Source of the DNA: Bacteroidales bacterium
GTDB taxonomy: Bacteria > Bacteroidota > Bacteroidia > Bacteroidales > JAUNSR01
NCBI GenBank assembly: GCA_030539115.1
Contig: JAUNSR010000004.1
Coordinates: 74,162-138,161, forward strand
DNA: 64,000 nucleotides
Direction of reading: 5' to 3'
Under the pieces are notes generated by a model that saw only the letters and a list, made by a program, of their open reading frames with translations, had not been told where the DNA came from and did not search any database. The position numbers were made by a program, and so were the translations under genes. Positions 54,783-63,939 of this stretch are shown here, piece by piece. Numbering within the stretch: the first letter of the stretch is position 1; every line of letters starts with the position of its first letter.

Positions 54783-55022
54783 ATTTTGACCGTCACAAAA
54801 TAAATTTTTACCATCGGAAAATCGATTTCGACCGTCGAAAATTTAATTTTCATCAGTCTTTTTTGTTTTTAAATTTGACATAAAGAATCCATAACTATCA
54901 AAATGAACTTTTGATTGATTAAAATGAATTTTAGAAGAATTAAAATATGGATCTCTTTAATAGAGATTTTAAAATGGTTTGATGACCTGAATTATTGAAA
55001 GATTAACCATTATTACCGATTT
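54783..55022. repeat. Degenerate 21-bp tandem array, copy B
   Basis: Units of 21 bases start at 54783, 54804, 54825 and 54846 (ATTTTGACCGTC, ATTTTTACCATCGG, ATTTCGACCGTCG, ATTTTCATCAGTC). After a 9-base slip they continue at 54897, 54918, 54939, 54960 and 54981, with starts such as ATCAAAATGAAC and ATTAAAATGAAT. The unit with ATTTTCATCAGTC also closes copy A at 16.4 kb. Not a CRISPR: units are adjacent, without spacers. Confidence 0.65.
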
Positions 55023-55117
55023 GCTTAATGAAACTTGTGATATTCGAAACCACACTATATATTCACTTATTATTTACAAAATTGCTGAATTATTTTGTTA
55101 TGATAAAACATATATAG

Positions 55118-55434
55118 ATGTCATTATTCCTGATATCTTTTATCTTTTTATTGGCTTGTTAAAAAGACTCTGATATAATAGAAGATACTGCAAACAATGA
55201 AATATCAGATAACAACGGACCATTGGATAATGATGCAAACAATGTTATAAACAAATTTGATACGATAAAAAATAGAGGTAAACTGATATTGTTTAAATGT
55301 ACAAATCCAACTTAACACAAAAAGAACTGAAAGAAATTTTAGGTGATGGAAATGTCACTGTTGTGTTTTCTTTATAGCAGCATTATTATAGAAATAATAT
55401 TTCAATTATATTTATAAAACCAAAAAATAAATAG
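55118..55434 (+). pseudogene. Decayed lipoprotein gene
   Basis: Begins MSLFLISFIFLLAC, a signal peptide with a good lipobox (LLAC), followed at once by TAA and then KDSDIIEDTANNEISDNN in the same frame. The reading continues to about 55290 (GKLILF), shifts frame, and resumes as YKSNLTQKELKEILGDGN followed by VTVVFSL, then TAG, then QHYYRNNISIIFIKPKNK to a final TAG. Two in-frame stops and one frameshift indicate a dead gene for a surface lipoprotein. I do not recognise the family. Confidence 0.45.
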
Positions 55435-55494
55435 TTTGGTGATTTAGTGTTATTTGTATTAATAGATAGGATAATAAAAGTGAGAAAAATATTG

Positions 55495-56550
55495 ATGTAT
55501 ACAATTGGTGCAATAATAATTATTATAGGATTTTCTTCTTTTTTGTTTTTAAATCAAAAGAGTTTCGGGCGTCAGCCTAAAGGAGAAAGATTGAAATTAA
55601 TAAAGGACTCAAAGAATTATGTCAATGGGCAGTTTGTTAATCAAATTAATACCCAAATGATGACAGGTGAGGACAATATGTTTACCACAATGATTAAGTT
55701 CCTATTTAATGGAAATGAAGAGGTCCGTCCAAGAGAAAAATTTCTTATACAAAAATCGGATATTAAATCTATTCCTATTGATAAAGATTTTATAATCTGG
55801 TTTGGCCATTCATCTTATCTGATACAGATAAATGGTAAAAGAATATTGGTCGATCCTGTATTTTATAAAGCATCACCGGTAGCTCTGTTTAACAAGCCGT
55901 TTGAAGGAACAGATATTTTTAAGGCAGAAGATATGCCAAAAATTGATTTTTTGATAATAACTCATGATCATTGGGATCATTTGGATTATGAAACTGTTAT
56001 AAAATTAAAAGACAAGACATCTAAAGTAATAGTGCCTTTAGGAGTTGGAGAGCATTTTGAGTATTGGAATTTTCCATCAGAAATGATGAGAGAATTGGAT
56101 TGGTATGAAAATACTTCTTTTGATGGATTTAAGTTTTATTGTTTGCCTGCCAGACATTTTTCAGGAAGGGGTCTGAAAAGGAATAAAACACTATGGGCCT
56201 CTTTTATGATTGAAACATCACAGGGTGAAAATATTTATATAGGAGGAGACAGTGGCTATGGACCTCATTTTAAAGAAATAGGTGAAAAGTTCCCGAATAT
56301 ATCTTTGGCTTTTTTAGAGAACGGCCAGTATAATGAGAATTGGAGCAAAATTCATACACTACCCTCACAGTTGGGAAAAGCAGCAAATGAGATTGGAGCT
56401 GAAGAAACAATAACAGTCCATCATTCCAAGTTTGCGCTTTCTTATCATCCTTGGAATGAACCTTTGAAAAATGAAATTGATGCCTCAATGAATGATGGGT
56501 TTAAACTTAGAATACTTAATATAGGAGAAATAGAATATATTAATCGTTAA
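55495..56550 (+). CDS. MBL-fold metallo-hydrolase (NAPE-PLD/UlaG-like)
   Basis: 351 residues from ATG; in-frame GTG codons 15 and 48 bases upstream are alternative starts. An N-terminal hydrophobic segment (IGAIIIIIGFSSFLFL) is a membrane anchor or signal. The beta-lactamase fold contains IIWFGHSSYLIQI, the metal motif THDHWDH, LPARHFSGRG, IYIGGDSGYG and a late HHSKFAL. The order matches the Lactamase_B_2 branch with phospholipase D-like NAPE-PLD relatives and UlaG; substrate unknown, possibly a lipid given the anchor. Monocistronic with a strong terminator. Confidence 0.88.
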   Translation: MYTIGAIIIIIGFSSFLFLNQKSFGRQPKGERLKLIKDSKNYVNGQFVNQINTQMMTGEDNMFTTMIKFLFNGNEEVRPREKFLIQKSDIKSIPIDKDFIIWFGHSSYLIQINGKRILVDPVFYKASPVALFNKPFEGTDIFKAEDMPKIDFLIITHDHWDHLDYETVIKLKDKTSKVIVPLGVGEHFEYWNFPSEMMRELDWYENTSFDGFKFYCLPARHFSGRGLKRNKTLWASFMIETSQGENIYIGGDSGYGPHFKEIGEKFPNISLAFLENGQYNENWSKIHTLPSQLGKAANEIGAEETITVHHSKFALSYHPWNEPLKNEIDASMNDGFKLRILNIGEIEYINR

Positions 56551-56591
56551 AAAAATCCCTCAAACTGAAACGTCGGTTTGAGGGATTTTTT
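56550..56591. terminator. Bidirectional terminator after the MBL-fold gene
   Basis: Perfect arms AAAAAATCCCTCAAAC and GTTTGAGGGATTTTTT, between convergent genes. Confidence 0.9.
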
Positions 56592-56655
56592 ATTATGTAT
56601 AATAACTAAAAAGGTGTTGTCTTAATACTTTTAATATTCAGATAACCTTAAACTA

Positions 56656-57768
56656 TTATTTGGTATTGCTGTTCTGAATCTTGTCATTAATATATTCTTT
56701 TAATGAAAAGGCATCAAATTCATCTTTTAGAGATAACATAAGCTCTTTTACAGACTGTATTTTTTCCGCTCTCCAAGCATTTGAACCGCAGAAAGCATAC
56801 CCATTTTTCATATTGCCTTTGAAAGCATTGTAAAGAGCAAGCATTATGCAATAGGGCGATTTTTTATAGTCGCAGGTCTTGATGCAGTCGAAAGGACAGC
56901 TTTTTGGAGCTGCAAGCCCATCTTTAACCTTGTCAATAAAGCTGTTAATGATTGCTCTTCCGGGCATTCCGACAGGACTTTTAATAATTCCTATGTCATC
57001 CTTGGATGCATGAATATATGTATCCTTAAATGTTTGAGAGGCGTCGCATTCATTTGTAGTTACAAATCTTGTCCCTAATTGGACCCCGGAGGCTCCAAGT
57101 TGCATGATTTTGTAAATATCCTCTCCGGTATATATCCCGCCGGCAGCAATTACGGGAATAACCTTGTTGTATTTTTCTTCAAACTCCTTTACCTCGGCAA
57201 CAACCTGAGGGACAATCTCTTCAAGCGAAAAGTTTGAGTCCTCAATTTGATTCGCCTTATAACCTAAGTGGCCACCGGCTTTGGGCCCTTCAACAACTAT
57301 TGCATCAGGAAGATAGGAATAGTTGTGCATCCATTTCTCACAAATAAGTTTTGCGGCTCTTGCTGAAGAAACAATAGGAGCGAGCTTGGTTGTGCTGTCC
57401 TTTTGAAGAAAAGACGGAAGGTCGAGAGGCAGCCCGGCACCTGAGAAGATTATGTCTGCCTTTTCCGAGATTGCAGTTTTCACCATGTCAGCAAAATTGC
57501 TCATGGCAACCATAACGTTAACACCAATAATGCCTTTGGCTTTTTCGCGAGCTTTTTTTAATTCTTCTTTTAAACCGTAAATGCTTGCTTCACGATAGTC
57601 AGAAGAGTGACTTCTATACAAAACTCCCAGTCCTGCCGATGAGATAACTCCTATGCCTCCTTCTTTAGCTACTGCCGAAGCTAATCCGGAAAGAGAAATA
57701 CCAACACCCATACCACCCTGTATGATGGGTAACTGAGCTAATAAATTTCCAATTTTTAAAGAATTCAT
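56656..57768 (-). CDS. Nitronate monooxygenase-family flavin oxidoreductase
   Basis: 370 residues, FMN-binding TIM barrel. N-terminus PIIQGGMGVGISLSGLASAV with the following GGIGVISSAGLG is the family signature. EGPKAGGHLGYK, VIAAGGIYTGEDI and GVQLGTRFV are phosphate-binding and core motifs. A Cys-rich C-terminal segment (CPFDCIKTCDYKKSPYC) is a subgroup feature. Related proteins oxidise nitronates or act as FabK-type enoyl reductases, so the exact reaction is open. Cytoplasmic. Monocistronic, divergent from the antiporter gene. Confidence 0.87.
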   Translation of the reverse strand: MNSLKIGNLLAQLPIIQGGMGVGISLSGLASAVAKEGGIGVISSAGLGVLYRSHSSDYREASIYGLKEELKKAREKAKGIIGVNVMVAMSNFADMVKTAISEKADIIFSGAGLPLDLPSFLQKDSTTKLAPIVSSARAAKLICEKWMHNYSYLPDAIVVEGPKAGGHLGYKANQIEDSNFSLEEIVPQVVAEVKEFEEKYNKVIPVIAAGGIYTGEDIYKIMQLGASGVQLGTRFVTTNECDASQTFKDTYIHASKDDIGIIKSPVGMPGRAIINSFIDKVKDGLAAPKSCPFDCIKTCDYKKSPYCIMLALYNAFKGNMKNGYAFCGSNAWRAEKIQSVKELMLSLKDEFDAFSLKEYINDKIQNSNTK

Positions 57769-57863
57769 TAAAACTAAATTATTAAGTAATAATTAAAATT
57801 GGGTCGAAATTACACAAAAATGTTTATTAGGTGCATTTAATCATAATAAATATTATTTTTATG

Positions 57864-57871
57864 TATATTTG
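57864..57871 (+). promoter_or_regulatory. -7 box of the K+/H+ antiporter gene
   Basis: TATATTTG, 68 bases before the start codon. Confidence 0.45.
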
Positions 57872-57939
57872 AATAGTGATTTTAAAAATATGTGAACAAA
57901 AAGTAAGATTAAATGTTAAAATATTAAACTTTTATTTAG

Positions 57940-59451
57940 ATGGATATATCTTCAGATAATATACTTTTGGTAGGGTCGTTGTTGTTGTTTACAAGCATTC
58001 TGGCGAGCAAGCCAAGTACAAGGCTTGGGATACCGATATTGCTTTTATTTTTGATAATAGGAATGCTTTTCGGTATTGATGGTCTTGGAATAAACTTCTC
58101 CAGTCCTTCATCTGCGCAATTAATAGGAAATGCAGCATTAATAATAATACTTTTCTCAGGAGGAATGGATACGGTATATTCAGAGATAAAAAAAGTAATG
58201 ATTCCCGGCATTCTTCTCTCTACGTTTGGTGTGTTAATAACAGCGCTTATTACTGGTGTATTTATCTTTTATCTATTGAAAGGCAATTCAAATTTAACTC
58301 ATTTTACATTCTTGGAAGCGTTGCTTCTTGCCTCTGTAATGTCTTCAACAGATTCAGCCTCTGTGTTTGGCATATTGAGAGGAAAGAACATTCAAATAAA
58401 ACAGAAGATAAAATCGTTGCTTGAATTCGAATCAGGCTCTAACGATCCAATGGCCTATATTTTAGTAATATTGTTGATACAGGTAATTACAACCGATACC
58501 TCGGTTTCATATTTCTCAATATTATTGGACTTTTCAATGCAGCTGGTAATAGGGTTGTTGGCTGGTGGATTAGGAGGGTATTTGGTTGTAAAGTTGATGA
58601 ACAAAATTGATTTAAGCAACCATTCTCTTTATGCAGTATTGCTTTTAAGCTGTGCTTTTATGATTTATGCCTTTACCAACATGATCTATGGAAACGGATT
58701 CCTTGCTGTATATATTGCAGGATTGTTTATAGGAAATAAGAAGTTTATCCATAAAAAAAGCATATCAAATTTTGTTGACGGATTGGCATGGCTATTTCAA
58801 ATAATAATGTTTTTAACTCTGGGATTGCTTGTAAATCCTCACGATATGTTTAAATATACCATCATATCTGTTGTTATAGGATTGTTTTTGATTTTTATTG
58901 GTCGCCCCGCTGCTGTTTTTCTTTGTATGGGGTTAAATAAATCTTTTACAATTAAGTCAAAATTGTTTGTATCATGGGTCGGATTGAAAGGTGCGGTGCC
59001 AATAATTTTTGCAACCTATCCATTGACAGCTAAACTTGACGTTGCAAATGAAATATTTAATATAGTATTTTTCATTACGCTAATTTCTCTTCTGCTTCAA
59101 GGCACCTCAATACCTTTTGTAGCTAAAAAGTTGGGATTGGAGTCGAGTTCTGAGTCATCCTTAAATGCATTTAATATGGAGTTCCCGGATGAATATAAAA
59201 ATGCAATGATGGAGGTTGAATTAACAGAGGAACATCTACGAAGCGGAAGCCTTTTAATGAATATTCCACTTCATGATAAAACATTGGCAGTTATGGTAAA
59301 GAGAAAAGATAAGTTCATTATTCCCAAAGGTAAGACCGAACTAAAACCGGGAGATAAAATACTCCTTATTTCTGACAATGAAAGTGAATTAAATGCAACA
59401 AAAAGAATGTTGGGGATAAAACTCGATAACGGAAATGATGACAATAAATAA
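57940..59451 (+). CDS. Potassium/proton antiporter (CvrA/NhaP2-like)
   Basis: 503 residues. About 12-13 membrane segments of the CPA1 exchanger fold (about 5-395), with the ion-binding region STDSASVFGILRGK and ESGSNDPMAYILVI. The C-terminal regulatory part (about 400-495) is a TrkA_C-like domain: LRSGSLLMNIPLHDKTLAVM, then LKPGDKILLISDNESEL. Such proteins expel K+ to control turgor and internal pH, gated by their cytoplasmic domain. Monocistronic, ending in a bidirectional terminator. Confidence 0.92.
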   Translation: MDISSDNILLVGSLLLFTSILASKPSTRLGIPILLLFLIIGMLFGIDGLGINFSSPSSAQLIGNAALIIILFSGGMDTVYSEIKKVMIPGILLSTFGVLITALITGVFIFYLLKGNSNLTHFTFLEALLLASVMSSTDSASVFGILRGKNIQIKQKIKSLLEFESGSNDPMAYILVILLIQVITTDTSVSYFSILLDFSMQLVIGLLAGGLGGYLVVKLMNKIDLSNHSLYAVLLLSCAFMIYAFTNMIYGNGFLAVYIAGLFIGNKKFIHKKSISNFVDGLAWLFQIIMFLTLGLLVNPHDMFKYTIISVVIGLFLIFIGRPAAVFLCMGLNKSFTIKSKLFVSWVGLKGAVPIIFATYPLTAKLDVANEIFNIVFFITLISLLLQGTSIPFVAKKLGLESSSESSLNAFNMEFPDEYKNAMMEVELTEEHLRSGSLLMNIPLHDKTLAVMVKRKDKFIIPKGKTELKPGDKILLISDNESELNATKRMLGIKLDNGNDDNK

Positions 59452-59502
59452 AAATATTTTATTTGGTAAAAAAAAATAGCTATAAATGGCAGTATAAAAA
59501 TT

Positions 59503-59540
59503 AAATAGGGAGCATATCGGTTTTGATATGCCCCCTTTAT
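59503..59540. terminator. Bidirectional terminator between antiporter and epimerase-like genes
   Basis: GGGAGCATATC pairs with GATATGCCCCC (one G-U pair) with A/T-rich flanks on both sides. Confidence 0.75.
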
Positions 59541-59557
59541 TTGTTATGTAAGAATAA

Positions 59558-60493
59558 TTACTTTACAAATTTTGCTTTGTTTAAATATTCCTGACTTTTT
59601 TGAGCAGCTTTAAACACTTCGTCAGATATTTGAGCTTGAGAATATTTGCTTCCATCAGCATTTGTTTTTTCTCTTATTGATTTTGGAGTTTCAATCTCTA
59701 CAACATAATCTTTCATTCCATTTTTGTAGAATTGTTTGAAAATGTTTTCAAAATCTATTGTTCCACTTTCACCAATCACAAAATCATCTTTTATGTGAAG
59801 AATTTCAATACGTTTAGGATATTTTTTTAGATATTCGACAGGATTTTTACCTCCTTTAGTACACCAATAAACGTCCATTTCAAAACAAACATATTTAGGG
59901 TCAGTATTTTCAACCATATACTCCCACATTACTTTATCACTGTCTTTTAGGTTTTTGTATTCATTTGAATGGTTGTGATACCCAAGTTTTAAACCATATT
60001 CGGATGCAATTTTACCTACACGATTGAAATAATCGCACATTTGTTTTACATCTTTTGTCGTGTAATCTACTCTATAGCTCGGTATTACAAAGTATTTTCC
60101 ACCACAGGCTTTTTGGATTTCAAATAATTTTCTCCAGTTATTCATTATTTCTTCCTCTTTAGAGGTATCTTCTTGAATACCTGAATGAGTTGAAACAATT
60201 TTAGCTCCGTTTTTGGAACAAATATCTTTAAATTCCTCGGCAGAAAGACCGAATACTTTTTCATTTCCTCCCCATTGAACAAGTTCAAAGACATTATATC
60301 CCATATTGGAAAGTCTCTCGATAGAACCTTTAGGATCTTTGTTTACTGCATCCATCACTGAATACAATTGAATACCTATATTCTTTTTCTTTTTAGCAAA
60401 AGCAGTCTCTGGAGTGCTGATCATGGCGATAGCTGCAGTTGCACATACAATAGTCGCAAGCGAGTTGCGGCAAATTTTAAATAAGTTTTTCAT
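59558..60493 (-). CDS. Exported sugar phosphate isomerase/epimerase-like protein
   Basis: 311 residues. A signal peptide (about 1-33, ending AFAKKKK) precedes a xylose-isomerase-like TIM barrel (AP endonuclease 2 fold): IGIQLYSVMDAV, YNVFELVQWGG, YHNHSNEY with metal-binding His and Glu, CFEMDVYWC, ILHIKDD and YVVEIETP. The metal ligands (Glu, Asp, His) are therefore in place. Exported members of this family are frequent in Bacteroidetes and act on unknown sugars; a keto-sugar epimerase is possible. Not in an operon. Confidence 0.85.
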   Translation of the reverse strand: MKNLFKICRNSLATIVCATAAIAMISTPETAFAKKKKNIGIQLYSVMDAVNKDPKGSIERLSNMGYNVFELVQWGGNEKVFGLSAEEFKDICSKNGAKIVSTHSGIQEDTSKEEEIMNNWRKLFEIQKACGGKYFVIPSYRVDYTTKDVKQMCDYFNRVGKIASEYGLKLGYHNHSNEYKNLKDSDKVMWEYMVENTDPKYVCFEMDVYWCTKGGKNPVEYLKKYPKRIEILHIKDDFVIGESGTIDFENIFKQFYKNGMKDYVVEIETPKSIREKTNADGSKYSQAQISDEVFKAAQKSQEYLNKAKFVK

Positions 60494-61031
60494 AACCTTA
60501 TAAAATAAAATGTGTTTAATTGATACTATGATTTTAAAAACCTTTTTAATTCTAATTATGACTCAATTATATAGTATATTGATTTAAGAAAAAATATAAA
60601 AACTCAATATTATAGCATTGATTTGTCAAATTTATTAAAAAATATAACATGAGACTTTTTAAATAAACAATTATTCAATTTTGATACTGCGATAATAAAA
60701 GATTTGCAACTGATTATTGCTATAAATGATTTTAAAATTTTATGTGGAATATGATATAAATTATGGGAATCTGTGTTTAATAATTATGTTTTTGGTCAAT
60801 AAATGTATATAATAAGATTGAATACAAATAATATTATTTAAATTCAGTACAAATAATGTGTAAAAAACCTTTATTTGTATCTTTTTTTTGAACATCTTTG
60901 CATTATTAAATCGTACAGTTTGTTTAAAAGTGATTTAATAAAAGATGTGACTACTTGTAAAAATGTTATTTCAAGAGAAGTATTTTAAACATCTAATTAG
61001 AAAGTATAAATATGTTATTTAATTCTATATA
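60494..61031. other. Intergenic region upstream of feoAB
   Basis: 538 bases, very AT-rich. A CATCTTTG near-consensus -7 box at 60893-60900 may serve feoAB, leaving a leader of about 125 bases. I see no clear Fur box or iron-responsive palindrome and no gene. Confidence 0.4.
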
Positions 61032-63542
61032 ATGATATTATCTGAGCTTAAAACAGGTGAAAAAGGTGTTATTGTTAAGGTATTGGGTCATGGCGCCTTT
61101 AGAAAACGAATAATAGAGATGGGATTTGTTAAAGGAAAAGTGGTGGAAGTTATTCTTAATGCCCCCTTAAAAGATCCTATTAAATATAAAATATTGGATT
61201 ATGAGGTTTCATTGCGTAGAAATGAAGCCGCAATGATTGAAGTAATTCCATTGTCTGATTTGTCTGAGGGGTTAGATTATGAGGTGATTCCGGCAATTGA
61301 ATCGGATGAGAAGTTTATTAATAAAGTTCAAGAACACAGTAAGTCAATAAATATTGCTCTTGTAGGAAATCCGAATTGTGGAAAAACATCTCTTTTTAAT
61401 ATCGCTTCCGGTGCAAAGGAACATGTTGGCAATTACAGTGGCGTCACTGTTGATGCCAAGGAGGGAAAGTTTGTATATAAAGGATATACATTTAATATAT
61501 TTGACTTGCCGGGTACATATTCATTATCTGCTTATTCTCCGGAGGAATTATATGTTAGAAGGCATCTTGTTGAGAAAACCCCTGATGTTATTATCAATGT
61601 TGTGGCAGCTTCCAATCTTGAAAGAAATCTATATCTTACTACCCAGCTTATAGATATGGATTTGAGAATGGTCATTGCGCTTAATATGTATGATGAGCTG
61701 ATAAACCAAGGCGCAAAACTCGATTATACCACTTTGGAGAAGCTTATCGGTGTGCCTATCGTTCCTACATCCTCAAAATATGAAAAGGGAATAGAAGAGC
61801 TTTTTGATCAGGTTATTCAGGTTTATGAGAGCAAGCATCCTGTTGTAAGACATATACATGTTAATCATGGCGCTCTTTTGGAGGAGTGTATTTCTTTGCT
61901 TAAAGACCGGATTAAACAGGATGAAAGCATTGAAAAACATTTTTCTCCAAGATATCTGGCAATAAAACTTCTTGAAGATGACAAGGAGGTGAAAAATATA
62001 CTCAAAAATTCTTCACAATATGAAAGCCTTACCATCCTTCAACAGCAGCTTTCTAAGAGAATCCAAGAGTCCTTGAAAGAAGATGCCGAATCAGCTATTA
62101 CAGATTCCAAATATGGTTTTATTTCAGGAGCATTGAAAGAGACATTGACCCCCGGACAGGAGGAGGAGAATAGAATAACAAAATCTATTGATGAAATAGT
62201 CACCGGAAAGCTTCTTGGTTTTCCTATTTTCTTTGCCGTTTTGTGGCTGATGTTCCAGACGACCTTTTCTCTTGGTCAATATCCGATGGACTGGATAGAT
62301 GCTCTTGTCGGATTCATTGGAAATCTTATGTCAAAGATTCTGCCAATCGGTCCATTGCATGACTTAATTGTAGATGGAATTATAGGAGGAGTAGGAGGTG
62401 TAATAGTTTTTTTACCAAACATTCTTATATTATATTTCTTTATATCATTAATGGAGGATTCGGGATATATGGCTCGTGTGGCTTTCATAATGGATAAGGT
62501 AATGCATAAAATGGGATTGCACGGAAAATCGTTTATTCCTCTTGTTATGGGGTTTGGATGCACGGTTCCATCAATAATGGCATCGAGGACGATAGAGGAT
62601 CCCAAAAGCAGACTAATAACAATGCTTATTAATCCGTTGATATCTTGCAGCGCACGTTTGCCAATTTATATTTTGGTAGTTGGAACATTCTTCCCGATGC
62701 ATGCAACGCTGGTATTAATGAGCCTTTATATACTTGGAATAGTTTTTGCAGTCATTATGGCAAGAATTTTCAGAAAGTATTTGTTTAAAGGCGAAGATTC
62801 ACCTTTTGTTATGGAATTGCCCCCTTACCGTATGCCGACATTAAAAAATACAGTCAGACACATGTGGGATAAGGCTAAGGCTTATCTCAATAAAATGGGT
62901 GGAGTGATACTTGTTGCATCAATTATTATTTGGTTTCTTGGATATTTTCCTCGTACTGCTCCCGATACTAAGAATTACAGTGATGCAAAAGCTAAGATAG
63001 AAGAACAATATGTGGCTCAAAAACCATTGTACAATGGAATAAGATTGGATTCCCTTCAGAACGATTATAATAAAAGTATTAATCATTTGAATAATCTTGA
63101 AGAGATAAGCCGTCAAAGAAATTCATATATTGGAAGAGTGGGTGTGTTTTTTGAACCAATTTTCAAACCTCTTGGTTTTAATTGGAAGATTAATATTTGT
63201 CTTATTTCAGGAATTGCAGCCAAAGAGCTTGTAGTGAGTACACTTGGGGTTCTTTATGCAGGAAATACCGGAGATAACGATGGGTCTTTGGAGCAGGAGG
63301 GAAGCCTATCAGATAAATTAAGAGAGATAAATCCTTCCACAGGAAAACCTGATTTTACGCCATTGATAGCTCTGAGTTTCTTGGTTTTCGTGCTTTTGTA
63401 TTTCCCGTGCATTGCAACAATTACTGCTATTATTAATGAGTCAGGCTCATTGAAATGGGGAATATTTGCTATTGGATATACAACGGCATTAGCTTGGCTT
63501 GTTTCTTTTGTGGTTTACCAGATAGGAAACTTTATATTTTAA
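61032..63542 (+). CDS. feoAB: FeoA-FeoB fusion ferrous iron importer
   Basis: 836 residues in two fused parts. Residues about 1-75 are FeoA (SH3-like; LKTGEKGVIVKVLGHGAFRK). From about 105 is FeoB: G-domain with G1 GNPNCGKTSLFN, switch motif VGNYSGVTVDAKEG, G3 DLPGTYSLSAYSPEE and G4 NMYD. A guanine-dissociation helical region is followed by about eight membrane segments with the two Gate domains (MEDSGYMARVAFIMDK, GCTVPSIMASRTI). FeoB takes up Fe2+ into the cytoplasm; the FeoA part is thought to regulate it. The fusion is typical of Bacteroidetes. A Cys-rich partner gene follows. Confidence 0.96.
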   Translation: MILSELKTGEKGVIVKVLGHGAFRKRIIEMGFVKGKVVEVILNAPLKDPIKYKILDYEVSLRRNEAAMIEVIPLSDLSEGLDYEVIPAIESDEKFINKVQEHSKSINIALVGNPNCGKTSLFNIASGAKEHVGNYSGVTVDAKEGKFVYKGYTFNIFDLPGTYSLSAYSPEELYVRRHLVEKTPDVIINVVAASNLERNLYLTTQLIDMDLRMVIALNMYDELINQGAKLDYTTLEKLIGVPIVPTSSKYEKGIEELFDQVIQVYESKHPVVRHIHVNHGALLEECISLLKDRIKQDESIEKHFSPRYLAIKLLEDDKEVKNILKNSSQYESLTILQQQLSKRIQESLKEDAESAITDSKYGFISGALKETLTPGQEEENRITKSIDEIVTGKLLGFPIFFAVLWLMFQTTFSLGQYPMDWIDALVGFIGNLMSKILPIGPLHDLIVDGIIGGVGGVIVFLPNILILYFFISLMEDSGYMARVAFIMDKVMHKMGLHGKSFIPLVMGFGCTVPSIMASRTIEDPKSRLITMLINPLISCSARLPIYILVVGTFFPMHATLVLMSLYILGIVFAVIMARIFRKYLFKGEDSPFVMELPPYRMPTLKNTVRHMWDKAKAYLNKMGGVILVASIIIWFLGYFPRTAPDTKNYSDAKAKIEEQYVAQKPLYNGIRLDSLQNDYNKSINHLNNLEEISRQRNSYIGRVGVFFEPIFKPLGFNWKINICLISGIAAKELVVSTLGVLYAGNTGDNDGSLEQEGSLSDKLREINPSTGKPDFTPLIALSFLVFVLLYFPCIATITAIINESGSLKWGIFAIGYTTALAWLVSFVVYQIGNFIF

Positions 63543-63664
63543 TCAAATATTAATTATTGAAGAGTTTAATTTACTTTCAATATCGATTTTTAATACATTC
63601 TCTTGAATTATGTTTGCCTTTAATAATTAATAATTGATTTTTAATTAATATTTATGCAAAAAAT

Positions 63665-63880
63665 ATGACACAATTGATAATTGTACTGATTATTGTTGCC
63701 TTTGCTTTTGGGGTTGCATCATATAAAATTTATAAAAGAATATTTTCTAAAAAGGATAATTTGGATTGTTGCTCCGGGTGTTCAGGATGCGATTTGAAAA
63801 AAAAGATAATTGACCATCAAAAAGAGTGTCTGTGTGACAGAACGTTAAAAATGAATCGTTCTCAAAAGTATAAAAATTGA
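63665..63880 (+). CDS. FeoB-associated Cys-rich membrane protein
   Basis: 71 residues: one N-terminal membrane helix (about 3-20) and a cytoplasmic part with CCSGCSGCDLKKK and CLCDR. This matches the small Cys-rich proteins encoded next to feoB in many Bacteroidetes and Firmicutes, probable FeoC-like partners that may bind an iron-sulfur cluster or iron. Spacing of 122 bases after feoAB suggests the same operon. The start MTQLIIVLIIVAFAFG is the first ATG. Confidence 0.9.
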   Translation: MTQLIIVLIIVAFAFGVASYKIYKRIFSKKDNLDCCSGCSGCDLKKKIIDHQKECLCDRTLKMNRSQKYKN

Positions 63881-63890
63881 TTATAGAGTA

Positions 63891-63920
63891 TTGCAAAATA
63901 CAATTTTTTGACTACATTTG
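63891..63920 (+). promoter_or_regulatory. Complete Bacteroidetes promoter of the tRNA-Cys gene
   Basis: TTG at 63891-63893, exactly 19 bases, TACATTTG at 63913-63920. The tRNA starts 20 bases later. Confidence 0.7.
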
Positions 63921-63939
63921 CAACGCAATCGAGAAAAAA

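Larger units (their letters stand above)
54459..55494. other. Long intergenic region with 21-bp array and a decayed gene
   Basis: About 1 kb. It holds the symporter promoter (54491-54524), the 21-bp-period array (54783-55022) and a broken lipoprotein gene (55118-55434). No intact gene. Confidence 0.6.

Noticed and set aside
54783..55022. CRISPR array
   Set aside because: Units of 21 bases are adjacent and degenerate, with no constant repeat separated by unique spacers, and no cas genes are present.
60494..61031. Riboswitch or Fur box before feoAB
   Set aside because: No 19-bp Fur-type palindrome and no structured, conserved-looking RNA element could be seen.
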